From Paenibacillus sp. RC67 (GTDB lineage Bacteria > Bacillota > Bacilli > Paenibacillales > NBRC-103111), in assembly GCF_030020805.1 (NCBI RefSeq), contig NZ_CP125098.1:5913501-5977500 (forward strand): 64,000 bases of DNA. Reading direction: 5' to 3'. The first letter of the stretch is position 1. Each line of letters begins with the position of its first letter. The translations under genes and the position numbers were made by a program. Below are positions 41,590 through 50,289 of the stretch, in pieces. Below the pieces are notes generated by a model. The model ran no database searches. It was not told the DNA's origin and worked only from the letters and a program-made list of their open reading frames with translations.

Positions 41590-42698
41590 ACAGCACGACC
41601 TCAGCTATTATTGTCGGGGGAGGCATTATCGGCAGTACAATCGCATTGGATCTGATCCGCGCAGGAGTCCATTGCACACTTATTGAGAAGGGTGCCCTGC
41701 TTCAAGAGGCCTCCACTGCAGCAGCAGGCATGCTGGGTGCACAGGTAGAAATACATCAGCCAGGTGCTTTCTATGAGCTGTGCCGTCTTAGCCAGCAGGT
41801 GTACCCCGAATGGGCAAAGGAACTTGAACATTTAAGCGGAGTTTCTCCGCAGTACATAGATCAAGGTATACTCCGTATTGCTTGGAACGAGGAAGACGAG
41901 CATGAGCTTAGAAGCAGGCTTGAGTGGATTCAAGACGCGGTATGGATGGAAGCTGCCGCCATGCGAGAGTGGGAGCCCTCCATTGCTACGAATGTCCGTG
42001 GAGGCATGTATTTCCCTAAGGATCATCAGGTACATCCAGTACACTTGGCAAAGGCACTTCAAGCTGCCCTATATAAGCAAGACTGCGATATTCGAGAGTG
42101 GACTCCGGTGTTTAACCTTATTGAGCGCGGCGGCCGTGTTGTCGGCGTGAGAACCTCCGAAGGAGAACTGTACGCCGATCAGGTTATTTTGTGCGCGGGA
42201 GCGTGGAGCCATGCCCTAACCGAGCCGCTCGGATTCCAACTTCCGATGTTTCCGTCCAAAGGACAATGCATTTCCGTCAAGACATCAGCCCCCATTATCA
42301 AGAAAACGATATTTACCAAGGGCTGTTATATTGTACCGAAGCAGGACGGATCGATGCTTATTGGCGCAACTCAGGAGGAAGCCGGCTTCGATAAACGATG
42401 CCATGTGTCGGCGGTAAGTGCACTCCACACCAAAGCAACCACGCTGCTTCCGGCTTTAGAGCAGGCTGAGCTCATTAGCACGTGGGCTGGCTTGCGTCCA
42501 GGAACCCGCGACGGTCTTCCTTATCTTGGTACATCATCCAAGCTTCCAGGCTTGATTTACTCCACCGGACATTATCGAAACGGAATCTTACTTGCGCCAG
42601 GCACCGGCAAGCTGGTTCGTCAGCTGGTACTTGGGCAAAAGCCGGATATGGATTTGTCCGCCTTTGCACCGGACCGCATTTTTGCCACAGTGGAGTAG
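41586..42698 (+). CDS. thiO: Glycine oxidase
   Basis: 370 residues from TTG that overlaps the tenI TGA by one codon frame (TTGA). AGGAG upstream. FAD-binding AIIVGGGIIGSTIALDLIRAG, then GILRIAWNEEDEHELR, FPKDHQVHPVHLAKALQ and the C-terminal FAD part STWAGLRPGTRDGLPYLG and YSTGHYRNGILLAPGTG. Oxidises glycine to iminoglycine for the thiazole ring of thiamine. Downstream thiS/thiG are absent, which is unusual for a Bacillus-like tenI-thiO-thiS-thiG order. Confidence 0.93.
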   Translation: MNSTTSAIIVGGGIIGSTIALDLIRAGVHCTLIEKGALLQEASTAAAGMLGAQVEIHQPGAFYELCRLSQQVYPEWAKELEHLSGVSPQYIDQGILRIAWNEEDEHELRSRLEWIQDAVWMEAAAMREWEPSIATNVRGGMYFPKDHQVHPVHLAKALQAALYKQDCDIREWTPVFNLIERGGRVVGVRTSEGELYADQVILCAGAWSHALTEPLGFQLPMFPSKGQCISVKTSAPIIKKTIFTKGCYIVPKQDGSMLIGATQEEAGFDKRCHVSAVSALHTKATTLLPALEQAELISTWAGLRPGTRDGLPYLGTSSKLPGLIYSTGHYRNGILLAPGTGKLVRQLVLGQKPDMDLSAFAPDRIFATVE

Positions 42699-42731
42699 TC
42701 TATAAAAATACCTGCACTAATGAATATCATG

Positions 42732-43397
42732 TTATCCTTTCAATCTTGCCAGCATGGCCCATCGGCGTTCGAACCGCCGTCTATATTTCGGAAGTCCGCG
42801 GTACAGCTCAACCGTTTCACGGTAGGCTCTGCGGGCTTCTTCTTTTTGCCCCAAACGGGTATACAGCTGACCCAAGCGATAGTATGCTTCGCATGAAGAT
42901 GAATTGACGGAACCGAACGTTTGCAAATAACGAATGGCTTTCCCCGGATCTCTATCCGCCCAAGCTTCGGCCAGTCTCAAATAAGGTTCACCGTATTTAA
43001 CCCTAGGATTCAGTTCAACAGCCTCCAACAGCAGCTGCTCTCCAGCCTCCAGATGACCCAGTTTAAGCTTGCATACGCCAAGCTCCGCTCTTACATCGGC
43101 GGAATCTTCCATGACCGTGCTGATCTGCTCCAGCAGCTCCGCAGCTTCCCGGTATTGATTGCGCTCCATTAAAAGACGCGCCACATCCAGCTTCGCAGAA
43201 GTTTGATGCGGATTTAATCTTAACTCTTGGCGAAGTCTCGATAATCGTCTAGCCCTTTGAATCGGTTTAAAAATGCTAGGGGTCAGCCCGATAAAACGGC
43301 GCTCCAATGCGTAAAAAACAATAAGCAGCACAATGAGTGCAATAATTGGACTTCCCGTCAACCAGGTCAAAGCTACAAATAATAACAGCTTGCTCAT
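42732..43397 (-). CDS. Membrane-anchored TPR protein
   Basis: 221 residues. One hydrophobic N-terminus (LLLFVALTWLTGSPIIALIVLL), a basic linker, then about four TPR units (residues 60-210): QTSAKLDVARLLMERNQYRE, EELG-type units, KLKLGHLEAGEQLLLEAVEL, and YRLGQLYTRLGQKEEARRAY. Probably protein-protein interaction at the membrane. Ends convergently with thiO (33-nt gap). GGTGGAATGAG before ATG is a moderate ribosome site. Confidence 0.8.
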   Translation of the reverse strand: MSKLLLFVALTWLTGSPIIALIVLLIVFYALERRFIGLTPSIFKPIQRARRLSRLRQELRLNPHQTSAKLDVARLLMERNQYREAAELLEQISTVMEDSADVRAELGVCKLKLGHLEAGEQLLLEAVELNPRVKYGEPYLRLAEAWADRDPGKAIRYLQTFGSVNSSSCEAYYRLGQLYTRLGQKEEARRAYRETVELYRGLPKYRRRFERRWAMLARLKG

Positions 43398-43632
43398 TCC
43401 ACCGGTCCCTTTCTTTGTCTATTTTTCCCATCCATTGTACCATATTTTTTTGATTCGGCAGACTTTCGATCCTTATGGAAGAATATCGATCCATTTATTG
43501 GTATACCCTACATATAAGATGTGAACAATTTGCGTACGAGAAGGACTTTCATTCATCCATCGCGAAAATCAATAAAGTTTGTCATTTTGTTATCGGGCTA
43601 CCAAGTAGCACAATCCGGGGGGATCAGCTTAA

Positions 43633-43917
43633 ATGAATGAATTACAAGCCACTAAATGGCGTAAGACAAGAGCCATGGGAAAAGGCAAATATGTGATGTA
43701 TTTCGGCATTCTGGCTTGGGGAATGTCTTTGGCTGTGCTATTTACGGCTTTAGAATGGTTAACTCAGCAGACGGTAACAGAATCCTGGATATATATCCGA
43801 ATTATTGTGTTAGGCGTAGTTGGCTTCATGATCGCGAATTTCCGTTGGGAAGCACGGGAGAAAAAGCTGCAGCAGTTCCTTCAGCCCAAAAAATCACCGA
43901 TCAAAGCTAAGATTTAA
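43633..43917 (+). CDS. Hypothetical two-helix membrane protein
   Basis: 94 residues. Basic N-terminus (KWRKTRAMGKGKYV), helices at about 20-43 and 52-72, and a basic C-terminus (EAREKKLQQFLQPKKSPIKAK). Not recognised; similar small proteins occur in Paenibacillus by memory only. GGGGGG site with 9-10-nt spacing to ATG. Monocistronic with a terminator downstream. Confidence 0.6.
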   Translation: MNELQATKWRKTRAMGKGKYVMYFGILAWGMSLAVLFTALEWLTQQTVTESWIYIRIIVLGVVGFMIANFRWEAREKKLQQFLQPKKSPIKAKI

Positions 43918-43920
43918 TAC

Positions 43921-43958
43921 TAGAGAGCGGAGCATCATGTTCCAGCTCTCTTTTTTTG
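43921..43958 (+). terminator. Terminator
   Basis: AGAGAGC / GCTCTCT-type stem with inner mismatches around GGAGCATCATGTTCC, followed by seven T's. Confidence 0.75.
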
Positions 43959-43992
43959 TCCAATTTTATTTCAAACAATAATTACAAGTCAC

Positions 43993-44064
43993 TTGACAAA
44001 AGTAAGTATATAATTTATCATACTTACATAACGTAAGATGTTTATTAATTCATATCATACTTAC
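43993..44064 (+). promoter_or_regulatory. azoR promoter with overlapping operator repeats
   Basis: TTGACA (43993-43998) and TATCAT (44016-44021) with 17-nt spacing form a good sigma-A-type promoter. GTAAGTAT (44002-44009) and ATACTTAC (44020-44027) form an 8-bp inverted repeat covering the -10; a third half-site ATACTTAC is at 44057-44064. A repressor of the HxlR/MarR type, perhaps redox-sensing, would block this promoter. Confidence 0.6.
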
Positions 44065-44104
44065 TTATAACACTTTGCTTATTATCTTTAAGGAGGAATT
44101 ATTC

Positions 44105-44731
44105 ATGTCTACTGTACTTTTTGTTAAAGCTAACGGTCGTCCTGCCGAGCAATCCGCTACGGTTAAACTGTACGATTCTTTTCTCGCCACTTATAAAGAA
44201 ACTCATCCGCAAGATTCCATCGTTGAGCTGGACTTGTTCGCTGAAGAGCTTCCTTACTACGACGTTGACACTTTGACTGGCTTGTTCAAACAAGGCAAAG
44301 GCTTCGAATTGACTGCAGTTGAAGAGCAAAAAGCAACTAACGTTAACAAATATCTGGAGCAATTCTTGGCTGCAGACAAAGTGGTATTTGCTTTCCCATT
44401 GTGGAACTTCACTATCCCAGCTCAATTGTTGACTTACTTCTTCTACATTCTTCAAGCTGGCAAAACTTTTGCTTATACAGCAAACGGTCCTCAAGGCTTG
44501 CAGCCTAACAAAAAAGTCGCTTTGCTGAACGCACGCGGCGGTGTTTATTCCGAAGGTCCTATGGCCGCTCTGGAAATGTCCTTGAACTATGCAAAAACCA
44601 TGATGAACTTCATGGGCATCCAAGACGTGACTACTGTCGTTGTAGAAGGTCACAACCAATTCCCAGACAAAGCCGAAGCTATTCTTAGCGAAGGCGTGAA
44701 AAATGCAGCTAACGCAGCAGCATCGTTCTAA
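44105..44731 (+). CDS. azoR: FMN-dependent NADH azoreductase
   Basis: 208 residues. Flavodoxin-like fold: VLFVKANGRPAEQSATVKLY, SIVELDLFAEELPYYDVD, DKVVFAFPLWNFTIPAQLLTY and LNARGGVYSEGPMAALEMSL (FMN phosphate contacts). Reduces azo compounds and quinones, protecting against quinone stress. Start 44105 has AAGGAGG 9 nt upstream. Regulated by the promoter/operator described upstream. Codon usage is biased towards preferred codons (e.g. many AAA, GCT, GTT), suggesting strong expression. Confidence 0.93.
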   Translation: MSTVLFVKANGRPAEQSATVKLYDSFLATYKETHPQDSIVELDLFAEELPYYDVDTLTGLFKQGKGFELTAVEEQKATNVNKYLEQFLAADKVVFAFPLWNFTIPAQLLTYFFYILQAGKTFAYTANGPQGLQPNKKVALLNARGGVYSEGPMAALEMSLNYAKTMMNFMGIQDVTTVVVEGHNQFPDKAEAILSEGVKNAANAAASF

Positions 44732-44748
44732 TTCAAATTAAAATCACG

Positions 44749-44794
44749 AAGTCCTTGATCTCTTCTTTTTGAGAGATTGAGGGCTTTATTTTTT
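44749..44794 (+). terminator. Terminator of azoR
   Basis: Imperfect stem AGTCcTTGATCTCT / AGAGATTGAGGGCT with loop TCTTTTTG, then TTATTTTTT. Confidence 0.75.
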
Positions 44795-44799
44795 AGACA

Positions 44800-44832
44800 G
44801 AAAAAGGTCCACAATCGCTTGGATTGCGGACC
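44800..44832 (-). terminator. Terminator of the 44919 gene
   Basis: On the minus strand GGTCCgCAATC / GATTGtGGACC, then TTTTTCTG; lies 87 nt after the stop codon of the membrane protein. Confidence 0.7.
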
Positions 44833-44918
44833 ATCAAGTGTTTTATATTAAAAAGGGGGTCGAGTTCTATTATAACCGCCCAACATTAAAGACAGATGAA
44901 TAACCTGTTACAATTTGA

Positions 44919-45221
44919 TTACTGAACGGTTTCCGGATTGATTGTCTTTTTTCTCATAATAAATAGGGCGAAGAGCAGCAAAACCTCCGTATTCCCAAAG
45001 GTAACGCCGAAACCAAATAAACCAAACATACGAGAGAACCCTTCAAACAACGACGCCCACCAAATGCAAGCGGGTACGGTTATCGCCAGATTCACTACAA
45101 GAGAGACAAGAAACGAAACGAGCATCTTCTTCGTCTTCACCATGATCAGAATGCCGATAACAAGGGGAAAAACGAAGGCGGCGCTCAAAATAAGCCAATA
45201 TATATTATCGTAAGACAACAT
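44919..45221 (-). CDS. Hypothetical three-helix membrane protein
   Basis: 100 residues. Helices at about 8-28, 35-60 and 65-92 (IYWLILSAAFVFPLVIGILI, MLVSFLVSLVVNLAITVPAC, EVLLLFALFIMRKK). Not recognised. GGGAGTGAGC before ATG, so start is ATG at 45221 rather than the GTG two codons earlier. Possibly envelope protein. Confidence 0.6.
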   Translation of the reverse strand: MLSYDNIYWLILSAAFVFPLVIGILIMVKTKKMLVSFLVSLVVNLAITVPACIWWASLFEGFSRMFGLFGFGVTFGNTEVLLLFALFIMRKKTINPETVQ

Positions 45222-45392
45222 GCTCACTCCCGAATCCGAATAAATGAAACCTGAATCTTTATTAGGTTAACAAATCAACGTGGGGAAAACAACCGATTCT
45301 GCATTTTGTTTCAAAACTGTCATACTATCGCTGACACATGGTTTTCGGATATAATAATTAAGGAAGGACATTCATAAAAAGGAGGTGCCTTT

Positions 45393-45611
45393 ATGGCACA
45401 GAGCAAAGCAAAGAAGGAACGATGCCGGATCGTACGCGAAGGCGGATTGAATCCAGAGCTGCAAAGACTGCATTGGAACGGCGTTATACCCGTTGAACGA
45501 AAAACACCAACCCTATCAGAGAAGCAAGAAAGGCTTCAACGAAAGCACAAACAGAAATGGAACCGCACACTGCAGAGCAGCGACGGTTCCATTTTACGTT
45601 CCGGAGCATAA
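45393..45611 (+). CDS. Small basic hypothetical protein
   Basis: 72 residues, lysine/arginine/glutamine-rich (AQSKAKKERCRIVREGGLNP, EKQERLQRKHKQKWNRTLQ). Strong AAAAGGAGGTG site 4-5 nt before ATG, so expression is credible. Looks like a small nucleic-acid-binding or spore protein, without recognisable motif. Convergent with the next pair on the minus strand. Confidence 0.55.
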   Translation: MAQSKAKKERCRIVREGGLNPELQRLHWNGVIPVERKTPTLSEKQERLQRKHKQKWNRTLQSSDGSILRSGA

Positions 45612-45624
45612 AAGAGGCCGTTAA

Positions 45625-46248
45625 TTATGATGAGGTCGGAGTCTGTTCCTTCTGTATTTCAGTGTTTTGCGAGGTCAGCTCATATAACTGCTTCCCACTG
45701 CTGTCATATGCATAAAGCTTACTATCCCAAGCATTCGCGCTTGCTGGATCCTTTATAGAGTAGGAACGCGTTAGCATATACAAATCATCTCGCGGTTCCG
45801 TTATCTGCTCCAATCCATCCGGCCATACGATACGCAGCCGAGTTACATTCGGATCATGGACTTGCCCCATGAAATAATAATGCCGTCGTTCATTCAACGT
45901 GGACATCCCCATTTTGAAGCTGAGCAGTATATCGGGTTTCAGCACACTGCCAAACCCTCCACCTCTGTTTTCCCAAAAAAGTCCTAACGAGCGAGACATG
46001 AACATTTGGTGAAATAAACCGTGCTCTTTATCATATAGCAGAGCAGCGTAACTCCCGTCCCCACTGTCTACCATAGTATGAATCCGCGCAGGCGGAAATT
46101 CCATACTGAGCAGCGCTTCCGATACGACTTCCTCCGGAGTCCAAGGATTAGAAGAATAATTTATTCGAAACAAGAAGATCGCTGCGGCCACAATAACCAA
46201 CCAACGGACTATATGCCCTTTATACCGCTGCGTGAATGGGCTCCTCAT
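45625..46248 (-). CDS. Membrane-anchored hypothetical protein
   Basis: 207 residues: a basic N-terminus, one membrane helix (GHIVRWLVIVAAAIFLFRI), then an extracellular beta-rich part (AALLYDKEHGLFHQMFMSRS, DGLEQITEPRDDLYMLTRSY). Not recognised. Start ATG at 46248 lies 1 nt after the stop of the upstream gene (TGAGATG), so it is translationally coupled. Confidence 0.6.
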   Translation of the reverse strand: MRSPFTQRYKGHIVRWLVIVAAAIFLFRINYSSNPWTPEEVVSEALLSMEFPPARIHTMVDSGDGSYAALLYDKEHGLFHQMFMSRSLGLFWENRGGGFGSVLKPDILLSFKMGMSTLNERRHYYFMGQVHDPNVTRLRIVWPDGLEQITEPRDDLYMLTRSYSIKDPASANAWDSKLYAYDSSGKQLYELTSQNTEIQKEQTPTSS

Positions 46249-46249
46249 C

Positions 46250-46720
46250 TCAACGCTCACCCCCTGTTAGCGGGATCGTAAAGCTGAAGGATTCACCAAA
46301 AGCCTCATTAAAAATTCGCACAATCTGGATACCCTTTGGTACATCACTGAATAAGTAGTCTCCTTCCGATCGGAACGAGTTGTTTGAGCTGCTTGAGCCG
46401 CGTTGATTCAATAATAGTCCGGTATCCGTTTGAACCTGTACGTGATTCGGCAGCTTGTTTGGCGTCTTCCCTGTGCCCGTGATATAGACGAGCAATTCTT
46501 CTTTACCGTCGTCGTACACCACGCCATTTACTTTTATTTTTTTGCCAAAGTAAGTTTGAATTTCCGAGCTTCCCTCGTAAAAGAACCCTTGCTTCTTCGC
46601 TTTCTTGATATCATCGCTAAAGCTGTTCAGATTGGCAAGCGGAGCCACTAATACACCAATAACTTGCACAATCAGAACAACGAGCAGCGACCATTCGATA
46701 ATACGCAGCAGCCGTATCAC
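46250..46720 (-). CDS. Membrane-anchored hypothetical protein, first of a pair
   Basis: 156 residues: an N-terminal helix (WSLLVVLIVQVIGVLVAPLA), then an extracellular beta domain (IKVNGVVYDDGKEELLVYIT, NNSFRSEGDYLFSDVPKGIQ) with a GSSSSNNS linker. Not recognised. Forms an operon with the following gene. The start has AGGGGTGCTGCTGTG before ATG. Confidence 0.6.
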   Translation of the reverse strand: MIRLLRIIEWSLLVVLIVQVIGVLVAPLANLNSFSDDIKKAKKQGFFYEGSSEIQTYFGKKIKVNGVVYDDGKEELLVYITGTGKTPNKLPNHVQVQTDTGLLLNQRGSSSSNNSFRSEGDYLFSDVPKGIQIVRIFNEAFGESFSFTIPLTGGER

Positions 46721-46814
46721 AGCAGCACCCCTCTAGCTGAAAAGTAGGTCTCTAATATAACGCTAATTTCCAATAAAAGGTTGCTATCGCATTGCGCCTG
46801 GGCCGTTTCTAAAG

Positions 46815-48278
46815 CTATCCTTTCACAAATACCGTTTTGATCGAAGTAAAAAACTCAATAGCCGCCTGTCCCTGCTCTCTTGAATGCGAGCTGGACTGCT
46901 TCATGCCGCCGAACGGCGCCTGCAGCTCTACCCCCGCGGATTCGGCATTCACGCGTACTAAACCTGCATCCATCTCCCGGATAAACGACAGCATGCTGCC
47001 GATATCGCGAGTGAAAATCGAAGCGCTTAGACCGAATTTCACATCGTTGGCCAGTTCAATTGCTTCCTCCAAGGAATCCACTTTCATTAAGGCGAGGACT
47101 GGGCCGAATATTTCTTCCTGTGCAATCGTCATTTCACGGGATACCCCGTCAAAAACGGTAGGTTCTACATAGAAACCGTCCTGTAGTTGAGCTGCTGCAG
47201 GCTTCTTACCTCCGCAGAGCAGTACTGCTCCTTCCTGCTTCCCTTGCTCAATGTAGCCTAATACCGTATCCAACTGCGATTGGCTCGCACAGGGTCCCAT
47301 CCAAGTACTTCCGTCCAATCCACTCCCGAGTTGAATGGTATTGACTTTATCCAACAGCTTCCGTTTAAAAACTTCATACACCTCGGCATGAATAATGACC
47401 CGGCTTGTTGCTGTGCATTTCTGTCCGGTGGATCGAAGTCCGCCGCTGATCGTCGCTTCCACCGCCAAATCCAAATCGGCATCGGCTGCGACGATGACCG
47501 GATTTTTCCCGCCCATCTCCAGCTGGTATTTGGCTCCACGTTTCAGTGCGCCTAAGCCGACCTGCTTGCCGACTTTATCTGAACCTGTGAAGGTAATGGC
47601 TTGAATGTCCGGATGATCGATGATGCCCTGCCCGATCACCGTTCCTCTTCCTGTAACCATGTTCACGACCCCCGCAGGTAAGCCCGCTTCATGAAAGCAC
47701 TCCATGACGAGCGCCGCTGTTACAGCCGTCTCCTGAGCAGGCTTGAACACGACGGTATTACCGTAGATAAGGGCCGGGGCGATCTTCCATACGGGAATCG
47801 CTACAGGAAAGTTCCACGGCGTAATAACACCTACTACGCCAAGCGGATCGCGTGTCGTAAACATCAGTCCCTCGCTATCTGTTGATGGGATGACATCGCC
47901 TACCCTGCGCATGCCTTCACCCGCATAATAACGGAGAATAGCTACTCCGCGGGCTGTCTCCCCCTTAGCCTCCGGGTACGTCTTGCCCATCTCCCGAGTC
48001 ATCATCTCGGCAACTTCCTCCAGCCGCCGTTCCAATGCATTGGCCGCCTTGTACAGCCATTCCCCTCTTGCTGCGCCGGATAGTCGTCCCCATGCACGGC
48101 TTGCCTGTTTGGCTGCTGCAGCAGCTTGATCAAGATCGGCCTGGACTGATTTTTGCACGAATCCCACCGTTTCGTGGCGACTAGCCGGATTGATGCTTCC
48201 TTCTGTTTCATTGGAGACTGAGGCAATCCATTGCCCTCCGATATAATTAAGAAACGTGCGATTGCTGATTGTGTTCAT
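46815..48278 (-). CDS. Aldehyde dehydrogenase, likely alpha-ketoglutarate semialdehyde dehydrogenase
   Basis: 487 residues, NAD(P)-dependent aldehyde dehydrogenase. VITPWNFPVAIPVWKIAPAL, ITFTGSDKVGKQVG, the Glu in QLEMGGKNPVIV, and the catalytic Cys in RSTGQKCTATSRVII. Subfamily resembles GucD/KGSADH. The operon with an FAH-fold enzyme fits conversion of 2-keto-3-deoxy sugar acid to alpha-ketoglutarate semialdehyde and then to alpha-ketoglutarate. Start ATG 48278 with AAAGGG 9 nt upstream. It overlaps the FAH gene end by 32 nt. Confidence 0.85.
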   Translation of the reverse strand: MNTISNRTFLNYIGGQWIASVSNETEGSINPASRHETVGFVQKSVQADLDQAAAAAKQASRAWGRLSGAARGEWLYKAANALERRLEEVAEMMTREMGKTYPEAKGETARGVAILRYYAGEGMRRVGDVIPSTDSEGLMFTTRDPLGVVGVITPWNFPVAIPVWKIAPALIYGNTVVFKPAQETAVTAALVMECFHEAGLPAGVVNMVTGRGTVIGQGIIDHPDIQAITFTGSDKVGKQVGLGALKRGAKYQLEMGGKNPVIVAADADLDLAVEATISGGLRSTGQKCTATSRVIIHAEVYEVFKRKLLDKVNTIQLGSGLDGSTWMGPCASQSQLDTVLGYIEQGKQEGAVLLCGGKKPAAAQLQDGFYVEPTVFDGVSREMTIAQEEIFGPVLALMKVDSLEEAIELANDVKFGLSASIFTRDIGSMLSFIREMDAGLVRVNAESAGVELQAPFGGMKQSSSHSREQGQAAIEFFTSIKTVFVKG

Positions 48279-49167
48279 CACAACTCACCCTTTCCTGATT
48301 CCTTACCTCATTGATCAACACGCCGATACCGCTAATCCCAATCTCGATACGATCTCCGTCCTGCAAAGTAAACTCATTAGGAGGCACAATGCAGGTGCCG
48401 GTCAGCAGCACCGTGCCGTCGAAAAGATCATTATCCCGGATCAGGAACGACACCAGCTCCTCCAGCTTCCGCTTAAGCTGTCCAGTGCTGGCCGTCCCCT
48501 CCACAATCTTGTGCCCTGAGCGATAGATACGGCAGATAATATCTAAGGCATAGGGGTCGGCTACCGTATCTACAAGCCGAATCGCAGGTCCTATCGAGCA
48601 GGATCTTCGCCACATTTTCGCTTGTGGCAAATAGAGCGGGTTCTCCCCCTCAATATCGCGGCAGCTCATGTCGTTGCCTATCGTATATCCGATAATCCGT
48701 CCTGACTTGTCGATCACGAGCCCGAGCTCCGGCTCGGGAATTTGCCAAGTCGAATCGCTGCGCAAGCATAAGACTCCCCCGGGGCCTACAGTTCGTGCCG
48801 CCGTCGATTTAAAGAACAGCTCCGGTCGTTCCGCATCATACACTTTGTCGTAAAAAGTAGATGCATCCAACTTACCGCCGGTTGCTTCATAGTTCCGAGC
48901 TTGACGGCTTCTCTCATAGGTAACTCCTGCTGCCCAAACCTCAGGAGCAACAATAGGCACAAGAAGTTGCAGCGCTTCCATTTTGTTATTAAGCGAAGTC
49001 CTCTTGGGCAGCTCTCGTTCCAACCAACCCGCAGCCGTTATTCCTTCCTTGTCCGCTGTTTGCACCAGCTCGAACAGATCCATGAACTCTAACGGGTATA
49101 CGAGTCCTTCCTCTGTTACGGCCGCCATAATGGCTTTCCCATTTTCCAAGTAACGAATGATTCTCAA
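48247..49167 (-). CDS. Fumarylacetoacetate hydrolase-fold enzyme (probable keto-deoxy-sugar-acid dehydratase)
   Basis: 306 residues from TTG with GGAGG 8 nt upstream. FAH-type C-terminal half: ERPELFFKSTAARTVGPGG, WQIPEPELGLVIDKSGRIIGYTIGNDMSCRDIEGEN (metal-binding E-P-E and D-x-S-x-R), GPAIRLVDTVADPYALDIIC and IPPNEFTLQDGDRIEI. Family includes 2-keto-3-deoxy-D-arabinonate dehydratase of Weimberg pathways. Placed between IclR regulator and KGSADH-like enzyme, so that role is most likely; substrate stereochemistry unknown. Confidence 0.82.
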   Translation of the reverse strand: MRIIRYLENGKAIMAAVTEEGLVYPLEFMDLFELVQTADKEGITAAGWLERELPKRTSLNNKMEALQLLVPIVAPEVWAAGVTYERSRQARNYEATGGKLDASTFYDKVYDAERPELFFKSTAARTVGPGGVLCLRSDSTWQIPEPELGLVIDKSGRIIGYTIGNDMSCRDIEGENPLYLPQAKMWRRSCSIGPAIRLVDTVADPYALDIICRIYRSGHKIVEGTASTGQLKRKLEELVSFLIRDNDLFDGTVLLTGTCIVPPNEFTLQDGDRIEIGISGIGVLINEVRNQERVSCDEHNQQSHVS

Positions 49168-49252
49168 GATGATCGCCTCCATTTGTTTTATAATATAAAA
49201 CAGGGTTCTCAAATATATCGTTAAAAAAGAGGTGCCTTGGAAGCACTCTATT

Positions 49253-50020
49253 TTAAACCTTGACCATCCCGAAGCCCAGTTGGTTGGAAATGCTCTCACC
49301 GGTGCTTTTCAATACCGAAATGAAGGCTTCCAACTCATTGTCGTCCACGTTGGATACAAGCGTCGATATACTTACAGCAGCTATCACCTGTCCTGTATGG
49401 TTGCGGATCGGTACCGCCACACAGCGCACTCCCGGTTCATTCTCCTGGTTATCGATCGCATATCCGTCCACTTTTACCTGCTCCAGCTCTTTGATGAACA
49501 TCATTTTATCCGTTATTGTTCTTGGGGTATGTACCGTAAAATCATAACCTTGAAGCAGATGATCTCGTTCTGCCTGCGGCAGGAACGCTGCCAGCACTTT
49601 CCCCACGGAGCTGCAGTGCAAAGGGATTCGTCTGCCGATACGCGAATAGCGAATAACCGCTCTCGGCCCCTCAACCTTGTCTATGTATACGCCTTCCCTG
49701 CCTTCTTGTATGACCAGATGAGCGGTTTGACCCGTTGCGGAAGCCAACATCAATAGCTCGGTTCGAGCAAGTGTTCGAATATCGAGATGCTGAAGCAGCA
49801 GATTACCGCGCTCCAATAGCTTCATTCCAAGCCTATATTTCCCGGTTTCCGGATTCTGCTCCATGTAGCGGTGCTCCTGAAGCGTTTTCAATAGGGAATG
49901 AACCGTACTCTTGTGCAGCTCCATTTTGCGGCTGATTTCGGTAATTTTCAACTCACTCTCCTGCTCATCAAAAAGGTCTAGGATGCGCAACGCTCTGTCT
50001 AATGACTGAATAATCGGCAT
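49253..50020 (-). CDS. IclR-family transcriptional regulator
   Basis: 255 residues. IclR HTH (KITEISRKMELHKSTVHSLLKTL) at 25-48, then the effector domain with GQTAHLVIQEGREGVYIDKVE and HCSSVGKVLAAFL. It precedes the FAH and ALDH genes on the same strand (85-nt gap), so it regulates them; similar to KdgR-type regulators. AAGGAG site 6-7 nt before ATG. Confidence 0.88.
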   Translation of the reverse strand: MPIIQSLDRALRILDLFDEQESELKITEISRKMELHKSTVHSLLKTLQEHRYMEQNPETGKYRLGMKLLERGNLLLQHLDIRTLARTELLMLASATGQTAHLVIQEGREGVYIDKVEGPRAVIRYSRIGRRIPLHCSSVGKVLAAFLPQAERDHLLQGYDFTVHTPRTITDKMMFIKELEQVKVDGYAIDNQENEPGVRCVAVPIRNHTGQVIAAVSISTLVSNVDDNELEAFISVLKSTGESISNQLGFGMVKV

Positions 50021-50168
50021 GAGGTAAACTCCTTCGCACGTTGTAAATCATAATCGTTTTACATTATAGTACTACGTTATCAAATACTTGATGTTACTTT
50101 CACTATAATGCAGTTGTAATAAATTGACAACAGTAATTTTATTAGAAATGGACATCCATTCCACTTAA

Positions 50169-50263
50169 TAGGGAATACCGCCCCTTGCTGACAGAATTTA
50201 AACTACGAGAATGCATAAATAAAGAGCAAGCTTCCCATTCTAGGGTGGGGCCGTATTCCCCTA
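50169..50263. repeat. Distant inverted repeat upstream of small gene
   Basis: TAGGGAATACcGCCCC (50169-50184) and GGGGCcGTATTCCCCTA (50247-50263) are imperfect inverted arms separated by 62 nt. A folded leader or remnant of a mobile repeat is possible. Confidence 0.4.
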
Positions 50264-50289
50264 TATCAGCGAAAGGAGGTCAACAATCG

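Noticed and set aside
44099..44659. 186-codon minus-strand frame over azoR
   Set aside because: Arises from biased codon use of a highly expressed gene; no start signal.
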